A stretch of 58,694 nucleotides of DNA from Rhizobium croatiense (lineage in GTDB: Bacteria; Pseudomonadota; Alphaproteobacteria; Rhizobiales; Rhizobiaceae): positions 1 to 58,694 of the forward strand of contig NZ_JAILYJ010000025.1 of the NCBI RefSeq assembly GCF_019793465.1, in the 5' to 3' direction. Positions 1 through 8,429 of the stretch are shown here, piece after piece. The position numbers were made by a program, and so were the translations under genes. How positions within the stretch are numbered: position 1 is the first letter of the stretch; each line of letters begins with the position of its first letter. The notes below the pieces were generated by a model. It did no database searches. It saw nothing but the letters and a program-made list of their open reading frames with translations, and had not been told where the DNA came from.

Positions 1-1
1 G

Positions 2-88
2 ATCGTCGCAACCGTCGCCACCATGCGCAAGCTGCTCACTATCCTCAATGCCATCATCAGGGACGGACGACCATGGCAAAACGCTTGA
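2..88 (+). mobile_element. C-terminal end of an IS110-family transposase (cut by window edge)
   Basis: The open frame runs in from the left edge and stops with TGA at 86-88. It encodes 28 residues ending MRKLLTILNAIIRDGRPWQNA (read as MRKLLTILNA then IIRDGRPWQNA), which matches the usual tail of IS116/IS110/IS902 transposases, where a conserved Met-Arg-Lys-Leu-Leu precedes an Asn and a terminal Arg-x-Pro-Trp. The rest of the gene lies outside the window, so it cannot be judged intact. A short palindromic stretch rich in CTCCCC/GGGGAG follows at about 107-125 and resembles the RIME-like repeats seen elsewhere in the window. Confidence 0.7.
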
Positions 89-188
89 CAAAAAAGACAG
101 TCGCTCTCCCCGAGGGGGAGAAGGGGATATGCCGCAAGGTCTCGACGCCCCATTTCGCGTGCCAACCTGCACTGTTTTGCCGGAGGTT

Positions 189-1613
189 TCACACCTCACG
201 CGGTCGCGCCCCCTCAGCCCGCTCCGGCCGGAGCTCGGAAGCAACCACCAGGTCCCGCAGGAAGTTCTCGCACCAGAGCGAGACGTCGTGTGAGAGCAGA
301 TGCTCCATCATCATGCTCCAGCGCTCGCGGCGCTCCTCGAGCGACATGGCGAGGCCCTTGGCGATGGCATTGGCGGTGCCTTCGACGTCGTAGGGATTGA
401 CCAGCAGCGCGCCCTTCAACTCGCGTGCGGCGCCGGCGAAGCGTGATAGCACCAAGACACCCGGGCGATCCGGATCCTGGGCGGCGACATATTCCTTGGC
501 GACGAGGTTCATGCCGTCGCGCAACGGCGTGACCAGCCCGATCGTCGCCAGCCGGAAAAGCCCGGCGAGCACGTTGCGGCTGATCGATCGGTTGACATAG
601 CGGATCGGCACCCAGTCGACCGTTCCGATGGCGCCGTTGACGCGGCCGGCCTGTTCGGCGACCATCTTCTGCATCTGCTCGTATTCGGGAACTTCCGATC
701 GCGATTTCGGCGTGATCTGCAGGAAAGTCACCTTGTTCTGGTAGGCGGGATTGCTGGTGATGAAACGCTCGAACGCTTCCAGCCGCTGAATGATGCCCTT
801 CGAATAATCGAGACGATCGACGCCGATGATCATGTCGCGGCCTTCGATGCTGCGCCGGGTCTTCTGGACCATGACGTTGTCGGCGGCTTTTTTGGCGAAT
901 TCGGCGAAGGCTGCGGTCTCGATGCCGATCGGATAGGCGCCGGCCTTGAATATCCGCCCGTGTGAATCGAACAATCCGTTGCCGAGGTCGTCGCCAATGC
1001 CCTCGCGGCGCAGATAGCCGGCGAAATTCTGCAAATCATAGTCCGTCTGGAAGCCGACGAGATCGTAATGCGAGAGCCCACGCATGATTTCCTCGTGGAC
1101 CGGCATGGTGACGAGGATGTCGGCCGGCGGCCAGGGAATGTGCAGAAAGAACCCGATCCGGTTCTTCAGTCCCATCTGGCGCAGTTCCGCCGCCAGCGGG
1201 ATGAGGTGATAATCGTGAACCCAGATAATATCATCAGGCTCGATCAACGGCGCCAGTCGGTGCGCAAAGAAGCGGTTGACGCGGAAATAACCGGCCATTT
1301 CCTTCCGGCCATATTCGGCGAGATCCAGGCGGTAGTGGCAGATCGGCCAGAGAACGCGGTTTGCAAAGCCGCGATAATATTCCTCGACGTCGGTGTCGGT
1401 GAGGTCGGTCAGGGCATAGGTGATGTTGCCCTTCTGCTGCAGCGACAGCGCGCCCGGTTCCCTGTCGCCGCTCGATTCTCCCGACCATCCCATCCAGATG
1501 CCGCCGCGCTCCTGCAGGGCCGCCTGCAGCGCGACGGCCAGCCCGCCGGCAGCAGCACCCCCATCCTTGCTCGGCACGGGAACACGATTGGAAACGACGA
1601 TAAGACGGCTCAT
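189..1613 (-). CDS. otsA: alpha,alpha-trehalose-phosphate synthase (UDP/GDP-glucose), GT20
   Basis: This cytosolic enzyme joins UDP-glucose and glucose-6-phosphate to make trehalose-6-phosphate, the first step of the OtsAB route to the osmoprotectant trehalose. The 474-residue length is normal for OtsA. Visible family residues are Arg10 in SNRVPVP, the glycine loop GGLA near 23, Asp134 in WVHDYHLIPL, Arg267 and Lys272 in GVDRLDYSKG, and Asp366 to Glu374 in LRDGMNLVAKEY, which bind the sugar and nucleotide donor. It is followed by a stop at 189 and stands alone; no otsB phosphatase is next to it. A stress sigma-factor promoter was looked for upstream but no exact match was found. Confidence 0.96.
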   Translation of the reverse strand: MSRLIVVSNRVPVPSKDGGAAAGGLAVALQAALQERGGIWMGWSGESSGDREPGALSLQQKGNITYALTDLTDTDVEEYYRGFANRVLWPICHYRLDLAEYGRKEMAGYFRVNRFFAHRLAPLIEPDDIIWVHDYHLIPLAAELRQMGLKNRIGFFLHIPWPPADILVTMPVHEEIMRGLSHYDLVGFQTDYDLQNFAGYLRREGIGDDLGNGLFDSHGRIFKAGAYPIGIETAAFAEFAKKAADNVMVQKTRRSIEGRDMIIGVDRLDYSKGIIQRLEAFERFITSNPAYQNKVTFLQITPKSRSEVPEYEQMQKMVAEQAGRVNGAIGTVDWVPIRYVNRSISRNVLAGLFRLATIGLVTPLRDGMNLVAKEYVAAQDPDRPGVLVLSRFAGAARELKGALLVNPYDVEGTANAIAKGLAMSLEERRERWSMMMEHLLSHDVSLWCENFLRDLVVASELRPERAEGARPREV

Positions 1614-2119
1614 AAGCTTCCTTCAGTTGAGATGAAACATGAGAACGCGATGTGACGAGCGTCCTGGAGAACCTCCGGAATCTGACGGGGGCGATGCCGG
1701 GCAGGCACCGACATCGAACGAGCCATCCGGACGAGGGGCCGCCGCATAGGCCGGCAGGAACAATGGAACGAAGCGTCGTTCCGGGCTTGATAGGCCATGT
1801 CGTCGGAAATACCCATTGCACAGAATTTGCTTGAATCTAGGGCGATTCCAGCGGAATGGAAGAATTCTTTCTACAACTTTCCATTAGAAGAACGTTTCAT
1901 CCGGTTCCGCACGATGAACCCATCGCGCGGCAGGGGCTCAATCAGATCCTGCCGATGTCCGTTTTGGCAATGATGATGTTGGCGCCGATCGCGGCGTCGG
2001 CCGGTCAATGGGCGCGCCGGTCGCAGCCCACCGGCTCTAGCCACACAGATCGCCGGAGGACGGGCAGGGACAGTTGCCCGGCCTCACGGATTAAGGGTCG
2101 GCGCGCCGCCCCTCGATCG
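1614..2119. other. 506-bp intergenic region between otsA and pgi
   Basis: No convincing gene is present; the short frames here lack ribosome sites and codon bias. It must hold the otsA promoter, read leftward. One perfect dyad, GGAACGA-AGCG-TCGTTCC at 1765-1782, lies about 150 bp ahead of otsA and could be an operator. An AT-rich stretch with AAGAATTCTT lies near 1860-1890. No terminator was recognised after pgi. Confidence 0.5.
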
Positions 2120-3745
2120 CTATTTTGCGAGTTTCGCCAGCGCCGCGACCAGCCCTTGCGTCGAGGAATCATGGCCTGCCGCGCTCTCCTTGCCCTCGAC
2201 GACAGGCAGCAGGCCCGTCGCCAGTTCCTTGCCGAGCTCGACGCCCCACTGGTCGAAGGAGTTGATGCGGAAGAGCACGCCTTCGACGAAGACGCGATGT
2301 TCGTAGAGCGCGATCAGGCGGCCGAGCGCATAAGGGGTCAGCTTGTCGTAAACGAAGGTAATCGACGGCCGGTTGCCCTGGAAGACACGGTGCGGGGCGA
2401 TGAAATCGGCCTTCTCGTCGTCCATGCCCTTGTCGGTCAGCTGCTTCTTGGCTTCCGCGAAGCTGCGGCCCTTCATCAGCGCTTCCGACTGGGCAAGAAC
2501 GTTGGAGATCAGCAGCTGGTGCTGATGGCGCAGCTCCGGTTCGAAGGCATTGGCGGCGATCATGAACTCGGCCGGGATGATGCTCGTGCCCTGATGGATG
2601 AGCTGATAGAAGGCGTGCTGGCCGTTGGTGCCGGGTTCGCCCCAGACGACCGGGCCGGAATTGCCTTCGACCGGCGTGCCGTCGACGGTGACACCCTTGC
2701 CGTTCGATTCCATGTCGAGCTGCTGCAGATAGGCAGGAAAGCGCGACAGGCGCTGGTCGTAAGGCAGGATGGCGCGGGTCGGATAACCAAGCACATTGCG
2801 GTGGTAGAAGCCGATCAGGCCGAGCAGCATCGGCAGGTTTTCGGTAATCGGTGTCTTACGGAAGTGATTGTCGACGGCATGGGCGCCGTCAAGGAATTTG
2901 CCGAAATTCTCCGGCCCGATCGCGATCATCAACGGCAGGCCGATCGCCGACCAGATCGAATAGCGGCCGCCGACCCAGTCCCAGAAGCCGAAGACGCGGG
3001 CGCTGTCGATGCCGAAGGCGGCGACCTTGTCGAGCGCGGTCGAGACGGCGGCGAAGTGGTGCTGCACGGCCGCTTCGCCGAGCGCCTTGGCAATGAAATT
3101 GCGCGCCGTCTGCGCATTGGTCATCGTCTCGACGGTGGTGAAGGTCTTCGAGGCGACGATGAACAGCGTCGTTTCCGGCTGCACCAGCTTCAGGATATCG
3201 GCGATATGAGCGCCGTCGACGTTGGAGACGAAATGCGCGCGCGGGCCGTCATGGAAGGGGGCAAGCGCCAGCGTCGCCATGACGGGGCCGAGGTCCGAGC
3301 CGCCGATGCCGATATTGACGACGTCGGTGATCGCCTTGCCGGCGGCGCCCTTCAGCGCGCCGGAGCGGATCTCGTCGGCGAATTTGCCCATGGCGGCAAG
3401 CACCGCGTTGACATCGGGCATGACGTCCTTGCCGTCGACCAGAACAGGCGTGTTGGAGCGGTTGCGCAAGGCCGTGTGCAGAACGGCGCGCTCCTCGGTG
3501 AAATTGATCGCCTTGCCGGAGAACATCTCATCGCGCTTCTTCTCGACACCGCCTTCTTCGGCGAGCTTGACCAACAGCTTCAGGATGTCGTCATTCACCG
3601 CCGTTTTGGAAAAATCCATCAGGAGATCGTCGAGCGCGACGGAGAAGCGGGAAAAGCGCTGCGAATCGGCGGCGAAGGCGGCCCGGAGATCGGTCGCCTT
3701 GGTGGTGGCGGCCGTGCTTTTCAGCTGTTCGACGATGGCGTTCAT
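2120..3745 (-). CDS. pgi: glucose-6-phosphate isomerase
   Basis: This cytosolic enzyme interconverts glucose-6-phosphate and fructose-6-phosphate, linking glycolysis or the Entner-Doudoroff cycle to sugar-polymer synthesis. The 541 residues match the family. Seen in order: the phosphosugar loop NIGIGGSDLGP near 145-155, SKTFTT near 200, signature GGRYSIWSAIGLP near 260, catalytic Glu in MESNGKG near 346, His in the NGQHAFYQLIHQGT block near 375, and the second signature SFDQWGVELGK with catalytic Lys near 503. The start at 3745 has a good upstream AAAGGAGA. It stands apart from fadD upstream, which has its own terminator, so it is probably transcribed alone. Confidence 0.97.
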   Translation of the reverse strand: MNAIVEQLKSTAATTKATDLRAAFAADSQRFSRFSVALDDLLMDFSKTAVNDDILKLLVKLAEEGGVEKKRDEMFSGKAINFTEERAVLHTALRNRSNTPVLVDGKDVMPDVNAVLAAMGKFADEIRSGALKGAAGKAITDVVNIGIGGSDLGPVMATLALAPFHDGPRAHFVSNVDGAHIADILKLVQPETTLFIVASKTFTTVETMTNAQTARNFIAKALGEAAVQHHFAAVSTALDKVAAFGIDSARVFGFWDWVGGRYSIWSAIGLPLMIAIGPENFGKFLDGAHAVDNHFRKTPITENLPMLLGLIGFYHRNVLGYPTRAILPYDQRLSRFPAYLQQLDMESNGKGVTVDGTPVEGNSGPVVWGEPGTNGQHAFYQLIHQGTSIIPAEFMIAANAFEPELRHQHQLLISNVLAQSEALMKGRSFAEAKKQLTDKGMDDEKADFIAPHRVFQGNRPSITFVYDKLTPYALGRLIALYEHRVFVEGVLFRINSFDQWGVELGKELATGLLPVVEGKESAAGHDSSTQGLVAALAKLAK

Positions 3746-3830
3746 GGGAGTCTCCTTTGGAGGCGGAAAGGGTTGCGGAAACTATTCGCTTTATCGGCCG
3801 CAAATCAAGTTCGGCCGCCGCTCCAATACG

Positions 3831-3859
3831 AAAAAAGCCACCCGCGGCAAGCGGATGGC
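3831..3859 (-). terminator. rho-independent terminator of the fadD gene
   Basis: Read leftward, GCCATCCGC-TTGCC-GCGGGTGGC forms a 9-bp stem with one G-T pair and is followed directly by TTTTTT. It lies just past the fadD stop and before the pgi ribosome site, so it separates the two genes. Confidence 0.85.
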
Positions 3860-3883
3860 CTTAAATTTCATAAGGTTGTCAAA

Positions 3884-5584
3884 TTAGCCGCGCAGGTCCT
3901 TGCGCAGGATCTTGCCGACTGGCGACTTCGGCAGCTCGGTGCGGAATTCGATGAAGCGCGGGCGCTTGTAGTTGGTGAGATTGGCGATGCAATGGGCCTT
4001 CACCTCGGATTCCGTCAGGTTAGGGTCCTTCCTGACCACGAAGAGTTTGACCGCCTCGCCCGAATGCCCGTCCGGCACGCCGACCGCCGCGGCTTCGAGA
4101 ATGCCGGCATGCATGGCGGCGACCTCCTCGATCTCGTTCGGATAGACGTTGAAGCCGGAAACCAGGATCATGTCCTTCTTGCGGTCGACGATCTTGGTAT
4201 AGCCGCGCTCGTCCATGAAGCCCATGTCGCCCGAGCGGAAATAGCCGTCGGCCGTCATCACCCGCGCCGTTTCCTCCGGCTTCTGCCAATAACCGGCCAT
4301 CACCTGCGGCCCGCGGATGCAGATCTCGCCGATTTCGCCGAGCGGCAGCGAATTGCCCTCCTCGTCGCGGATATCGAGGTCGGTGGAGGGCATCGGCAGA
4401 CCGATCGAGCCGGTAAACTCGATCGAATCGAAGCGGTTGGCGGTGGCGACAGGCGACGTCTCGGAAAGCCCGTAACCCTCTGTAATTGCCGTGCCGGTCA
4501 TCTTCAGCCAGCGTTCGGCGACCGGGCGCTGCACGGCCATGCCGCCGCCAAGCGACATGATCAGCGGGGAGAAATCGAGCTTGGCAAAATCGGCATTGTT
4601 CATCAGCGCGTTGAACAGCGTGTTGAGGCCGGGAAAGATATGCACATCAGAGTTTCCGAATTCCTTGACGAGGCCGGGAATGTCGCGCGGATTGGCGATC
4701 AGGATATTGTGGGCGCCGAGCGATATGCCCATCAGCGAATTCACCGTCAGCGCGAAGATGTGGTAGAGCGGCAGGGCGCAGAGGAAATTCAGCACTTCGG
4801 GCTGTTTCTTGCGCTCGAAGGCCGATCGCAGCCAGAGCGATAGCTGCAGCTTGTTGGCGAGCAGGTTCTGATGGGTGAGCACCGCGCCCTTGGCAACGCC
4901 TGTTGTGCCGCCGGTATATTGCAGGAAGGCGACGTCGCCACCGGCAAGCGCCACCGGCTGAATGCTCTTTTTCGCGCCTTCGCGCAGCACCTGGCTGAAG
5001 CTCTTGTGCTGCGGGATCGACCAGGAGGGGACGAGCTTCTTCACCTTGCGCACAACGAAATTGACGATCAGCCCCTTGGGGCCAAGCATCTCCCCAAGCG
5101 AGGTGACGACGACGTGGCGCAGATCGGTCTTGTTCAGGACCTGCTCGACCGTACGGGCGAAATTCTCCAGGACGAAGATCGCCTTGGCGCCGGAATCGCG
5201 CAGCTGGTGTTCGAGTTCACGCGGCGTATAGAGCGGGTTGACGTTGACGACGACGAAGCCGGCTCTGAGGATGGCATAGGTCGCGACCGGGTTCTGCAAG
5301 ACATTCGGCATCATCACTGCGACGCGGTCGCCCTTGTCGAGCCCGATGCTCTGCAGCCAGGCGGCGACCTTGCGCGTCTGGTCGTCCAGCTCGCGGTAGC
5401 TCATCGCCTTGCCCATGCTGGAAAAAACCGTGCGATCGGCATAACGGGCGCAGGATTTTTCCAAGAGTTCGGCAAGCGAGGCATGTTCCAGCGGCGGCAG
5501 TTCGGCCGGAACCATATCGGGATAGGTGGCAAGCCAGGGCTTGTCTGCTTTTGCTCCGTTCGGATGGACGGAAATGCTGGTCAT
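3884..5584 (-). CDS. fadD: long-chain fatty-acid--CoA ligase
   Basis: The enzyme activates fatty acids to acyl-CoA with ATP at the inner membrane, ahead of beta-oxidation. It has 566 residues from the chosen ATG, which is preceded by GGGAGAGAGA; an upstream in-frame Met would add 27 arginine-rich residues with no ribosome site and is rejected. ANL-superfamily motifs are clear: the phosphate loop YTGGTTGVAKGA near 222, GYGLSET near 366, RSGDMGFMDERGYTKIVDR with its ATP-ribose Asp, and a C-terminal PKSPVGKILRK with the catalytic Lys. It is monocistronic, with its own terminator. A dyad at 5729-5744 overlaps its likely promoter and is shared with the gene at 29988-30947. Chain-length preference cannot be read from sequence. 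Confidence 0.93.
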   Translation of the reverse strand: MTSISVHPNGAKADKPWLATYPDMVPAELPPLEHASLAELLEKSCARYADRTVFSSMGKAMSYRELDDQTRKVAAWLQSIGLDKGDRVAVMMPNVLQNPVATYAILRAGFVVVNVNPLYTPRELEHQLRDSGAKAIFVLENFARTVEQVLNKTDLRHVVVTSLGEMLGPKGLIVNFVVRKVKKLVPSWSIPQHKSFSQVLREGAKKSIQPVALAGGDVAFLQYTGGTTGVAKGAVLTHQNLLANKLQLSLWLRSAFERKKQPEVLNFLCALPLYHIFALTVNSLMGISLGAHNILIANPRDIPGLVKEFGNSDVHIFPGLNTLFNALMNNADFAKLDFSPLIMSLGGGMAVQRPVAERWLKMTGTAITEGYGLSETSPVATANRFDSIEFTGSIGLPMPSTDLDIRDEEGNSLPLGEIGEICIRGPQVMAGYWQKPEETARVMTADGYFRSGDMGFMDERGYTKIVDRKKDMILVSGFNVYPNEIEEVAAMHAGILEAAAVGVPDGHSGEAVKLFVVRKDPNLTESEVKAHCIANLTNYKRPRFIEFRTELPKSPVGKILRKDLRG

Positions 5585-5728
5585 CGTATCTCTCTCTCCC
5601 TTGCGGCCGCCGCGCCGGCCGAGCCGCTGTCGGCTGGCCTGCAATTGACCGGAAGCATCCTCCATCTTCCTGGCCGGCAGCTTATGCCATTGCCTGAACG
5701 GTTCAAGCTGAATGACGCTATACTAACC

Positions 5729-5744
5729 TTGACGTAAACGTCAA
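5729..5744. promoter_or_regulatory. Operator dyad over the fadD promoter
   Basis: TTGACGTAAACGTCAA is a near-perfect 16-bp palindrome. Read leftward, its TTGACG and a TATAGC 16 bp later make a plausible -35/-10 pair for fadD, so a bound protein would block transcription. The same TTGACGTTT arm occurs ahead of the nitronate monooxygenase gene at 30963. Similar palindromes are known for regulators of fatty-acid and branched-chain amino-acid catabolism in proteobacteria (for example MerR-family LiuR); assigning one here is inference. Confidence 0.6.
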
Positions 5745-5765
5745 CATTTGCGGGTGGATTGACCG

Positions 5766-5790
5766 GGAACTTTGAGTCCGCCGTGACGTT
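5766..5790 (+). promoter_or_regulatory. EcfG-type general stress promoter of the PRC-barrel gene
   Basis: GGAAC, 16 bases, then CGTT exactly fits the alphaproteobacterial EcfG/RpoE2 consensus (GGAAC-N16/17-CGTT). Transcription would begin about 40 bp before the ATG at 5835. PRC-barrel genes are frequent members of this regulon, which supports the call. Confidence 0.65.
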
Positions 5791-5834
5791 GATTCTGCAT
5801 ACTCACCATGAGGAAACACCAAAGGAGGTGCACA

Positions 5835-6227
5835 ATGTTGAACGAGGAAACCGACGCCACTCGCCGCGATCCGAATGTGAAGGATACGCCGTCGCTGATC
5901 GCCAGCGACCGCGTTGAAGGCACCCGCGTCTATGGCCCGGATGGCAGGCATATCGGCTCGATCGAACGCCTGATCATCGGCAAGCTCGATGGCCGCGTAG
6001 CCTATGCGGTGCTGAGCTTCGGCGGCTTCCTGGGCATCGGTGACAATCACTATCCGCTCCCCTGGGAAAAGCTGAACTACGACACCCAGCTGGACGGCTA
6101 TCGCATCGACCTGACCAAGGAGCAGATCGAAGGCGCCCCGAGCTATTCGGACGATGACGACACCTGGTACAACGATAATGGCCGCCGGGTCTATGACTAC
6201 TACGGCGTGCCGCCTTACTGGATGTAA
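5835..6227 (+). CDS. PRC-barrel domain protein
   Basis: A 130-residue soluble protein. Residues about 20-100 form a PRC-barrel, visible as LIASDRVEGTRVYGPDGRHIGSIERL (split: LIASDRVEGTR, VYGPDGRHIGSIERL) followed by the strand-rich YAVLSFGGFLGIG and the typical HYPLPWEKL. The tail is acidic and then tyrosine-rich (DDDDTWYNDNGRR). The start is fixed by AAAGGAGGTG just upstream. The gene is monocistronic, with an EcfG-type promoter before it and a strong terminator after it. PRC-barrels occur in RimM and photosynthetic reaction centres; stand-alone rhizobial members are usually stress-induced and have no known reaction. Its exact role is unknown. Confidence 0.88.
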   Translation: MLNEETDATRRDPNVKDTPSLIASDRVEGTRVYGPDGRHIGSIERLIIGKLDGRVAYAVLSFGGFLGIGDNHYPLPWEKLNYDTQLDGYRIDLTKEQIEGAPSYSDDDDTWYNDNGRRVYDYYGVPPYWM

Positions 6228-6253
6228 TCTCGTCCGATAGGCCGAACTGGAAG

Positions 6254-6279
6254 GGCCCCGTTGGAAACGGGGCCTTTTT
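6254..6279 (+). terminator. rho-independent terminator
   Basis: GGCCCCGTT-GG-AACGGGGCC is a 9-bp perfect stem followed by TTTTT, 27 bp after the PRC-barrel stop. Confidence 0.92.
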
Positions 6280-6304
6280 GGTGTGGTATTGGTGATGGCG
6301 GGTT

Positions 6305-6700
6305 CTAAAGAAACCGCCCGTGGCGCTGCAGCACTTCGATCTTGTAGCCGTCGGGATCGCTGACGAAAAAGAACAGGCCGAAGAGCCTGCCGTCACGGTT
6401 GAGCTCGACCAGCTCGCCCGGTTTCAGCCCGAGTTTCAGCATGCGCTCGCGTTCCACCGCCACCTCGTGGACCGAGACGGCGAGATGGCCATAGGCATTG
6501 CCGAGATCATAGGGCTCGGTCCGGCCCTTGTTGACCGTCAGCTCCAGTTCGAAGCCGGTTTCGGCACTACTGAGATAAATCAGCGTGAAGGTTTCGAAAT
6601 CGACACGGTCGGCGACCGAGAGGCCGAAGGCTTTGCTGTAGAATTCGACCGAACGCGCCTCGTCGAGAACACGGATCATGGAGTGGATCATCTTCGCCAA
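6305..6700 (-). CDS. gloA: lactoylglutathione lyase (glyoxalase I)
   Basis: The enzyme converts the methylglyoxal-glutathione hemithioacetal to S-lactoylglutathione in the cytosol. At 131 residues it has the length of single-domain metal-dependent GloA. The four metal ligands of the family can be placed: His6 (MIHSMIRV), Glu53 (FELELT), His72 (YGHLAVSV) and Glu122 (YKIEVLQ), with spacing close to the E. coli enzyme. FYSKAFGLSV and DPDGYKIE are also typical. It ends 26 bp beyond the convergent PRC-barrel terminator. It lies downstream of the osmoprotectant operon, about 38 bp after its last stop, so some read-through is possible. Confidence 0.9.
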   Translation of the reverse strand: MAKMIHSMIRVLDEARSVEFYSKAFGLSVADRVDFETFTLIYLSSAETGFELELTVNKGRTEPYDLGNAYGHLAVSVHEVAVERERMLKLGLKPGELVELNRDGRLFGLFFFVSDPDGYKIEVLQRHGRFL

Positions 6701-6738
6701 TTCTGCCTCCCATTTTTTCGGTCACGGTAGCGGTCCCC

Positions 6739-7488
6739 TTACGCCGCGCGCAAGCCGATTCTTCGCGTGATCGCCGCTTCGACGAGGCCCATGGCGTCAT
6801 AGATCAGCACCGCCATCAGGCCGACGATCAGCCCGCCCTGCAGGATGAAGGCGGTATTGTCTGATATCAGCCCGGCGATGATCACCTCGCCGAGACCCTT
6901 TGCCGCCACCGTCGAGCCGATCGTCGCCGTGCCGATATTGATGACGGTCGCGACCTTCAGCCCTTCGAGGATCAGCGGCAGGGCAAGCGGCAACTCGACG
7001 CGCAACAGCCGCTGCGTGGCGCTCATGCCCATGCCGTCGGCGGCATCGAGCACCTGCGGCGACACCTGCTTGAGACCGGCGACGGTGTTTTCGAAGATCG
7101 GCAAGAGGCCGTAGAGAAAAAGTGCGATCAGCGTCGGCATGGCACCGAAGCCGGTGGCGGGAACGGCAAGCGCCAGCACAGCGACCGGCGGAAAGGTCTG
7201 CCCGGCATTGGCAATCGCCCGCGACAGCGGCAGGAAGTCGGCGCCGCTGCCGCGGGTGACGAAGATGCCGCCGAGAACGGCAAGCACGGCGCTGCAGGCG
7301 ATCGAGCCGATGACCAGTTGCAGATGCCCGAGCGCAAGCGAGGCAAGGCTGTTCTGCGTATAGACGGCGGGCGCATTGTTGCTGGTCAGCGGCGTCAGCA
7401 GGAAGGAAAGCCACTCGGTCCTGAACAGCAGGATCAAGAGCAGGGCGAGCGCCGCCAGGCGGAAGAGATTGGCGACGAGGAGTTTCAT
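6739..7488 (-). CDS. yehW: Osmoprotectant ABC transporter, short permease (YehW-like)
   Basis: A 249-residue inner-membrane permease with about six membrane segments and the binding-protein-dependent permease loop around DAADGMGMSATQRLLRVELP (residues about 150-170). It is the last of four genes in the same order and with the same size pattern as E. coli osmF-yehYXW. Its ATG overlaps the stop of the ATPase gene by four bases (ATGA), so the two are translationally coupled. A longer frame continuing upstream is only a shadow through the ATPase gene. In E. coli this system is a low-affinity, stress-induced betaine-type importer; the substrate here is inferred. Confidence 0.87.
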   Translation of the reverse strand: MKLLVANLFRLAALALLLILLFRTEWLSFLLTPLTSNNAPAVYTQNSLASLALGHLQLVIGSIACSAVLAVLGGIFVTRGSGADFLPLSRAIANAGQTFPPVAVLALAVPATGFGAMPTLIALFLYGLLPIFENTVAGLKQVSPQVLDAADGMGMSATQRLLRVELPLALPLILEGLKVATVINIGTATIGSTVAAKGLGEVIIAGLISDNTAFILQGGLIVGLMAVLIYDAMGLVEAAITRRIGLRAA

Positions 7489-8429
7489 GCCTTGCGGCCC
7501 AGTTCGAGCAGCCGGCTCATCGAGATCGACCCGACAGCGGCCTTCTCGCCATCCTGCACGGCCGCCTCGTCGACCCCCTGCCAGATCATTTCGGCGAGCG
7601 CGTCGCGGAGACTCAGCGACTGCGGCAGGGCATAGGCGAGCCCGCTCTTGGCCGGCTCCATGCTCTCCTTCAGCGGCAGCAGCGACATCAGCTTCAGCGC
7701 CCGGTCGGAGGTGCCGGTCAGTTGCTGAACGAAGGGATCGGCGGGTTCGGTGAGGATCTTTTCTGGCGTCGAGCATTGCAGCAAGCGGCCTTGGCTCATC
7801 ACCGCGATCTGATTGCCGAGATGGAAGGCCTCGTCCATGTCGTGGGTGACGAGGATGATGGTCGTGCCGAACTGTTTCTGGATCGCCAGAAGGTCGTCCT
7901 GCGCCTTGCCGCGGATGACGGGATCGAGGGCGCCGAAAGGCTCGTCCATCAACAGCAGTTCCGGTTCGGCCGCCAGCGCCCGGGCGACGCCGACGCGCTG
8001 TTGCTGGCCGCCGGAAAGCTGGTGCGGATATTTGTCGGCGAAAGTCGCCGGATCGAGGTTGAACAGTCCGAGCAGCTCTTCGACGCGCGCTGCGATGCGC
8101 GTCGAATCCCATTCGAGCAGCTGCGGCACGGTGGCGATATTCTGCGCCACGGTCCGATGCGGAAACAGCCCGTGCCCCTGGATCGCGTAGCCGATCCGGC
8201 GGCGAAGCTCCGTCACCTCGACGTCCATGACATTCTGGCCGCCGACGAAGATCTCGCCTTCGGTGATCGGCACCAGCCGGTTGACCATCCGCATCAGTGT
8301 CGATTTCCCGGAGCCCGACGTGCCGACGACGACGGTGATCGAGCCCTTTTCGACCTGCATCGAGACATTGTCGACGACGGTGGCAGCACCATAGCGCTTG
8401 GTGACGTTGCGGATTTCGATCATGCTCAT
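7485..8429 (-). CDS. yehX: Osmoprotectant ABC transporter, ATP-binding subunit (YehX-like)
   Basis: A 314-residue cytosolic ATPase of the ProV/OpuCA type. Visible are Walker A GTSGSGKST near 37-45, the Q-loop in GYAIQGHGLFPHRTV, signature LSGGQQQRVGVARAL, Walker B LLLMDEPFGALD and the switch His in LVTHDMDEA. The tail after about residue 235 corresponds to the regulatory region of this class but lacks a clear tandem CBS pair. The start chosen is the first Met of MSMIEIR; the ATG overlaps the upstream permease stop by four bases. The overlaps on both sides indicate a single message with both permeases. Confidence 0.9.
   Translation of the reverse strand: MSMIEIRNVTKRYGAATVVDNVSMQVEKGSITVVVGTSGSGKSTLMRMVNRLVPITEGEIFVGGQNVMDVEVTELRRRIGYAIQGHGLFPHRTVAQNIATVPQLLEWDSTRIAARVEELLGLFNLDPATFADKYPHQLSGGQQQRVGVARALAAEPELLLMDEPFGALDPVIRGKAQDDLLAIQKQFGTTIILVTHDMDEAFHLGNQIAVMSQGRLLQCSTPEKILTEPADPFVQQLTGTSDRALKLMSLLPLKESMEPAKSGLAYALPQSLSLRDALAEMIWQGVDEAAVQDGEKAAVGSISMSRLLELGRKA

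Noticed and set aside
1765..1782. EcfG promoter for otsA
   Set aside because: GGAAC is present in a dyad, but the spacing to a CGTT-like -10 is one base short, so it is listed only as a dyad.
1856..4843. A 995-codon plus-strand frame over pgi and fadD
   Set aside because: It is antisense to two well-identified enzymes, has no ribosome site or domain, and is full of Arg/Asp/Gly typical of shadow frames in GC-rich DNA.
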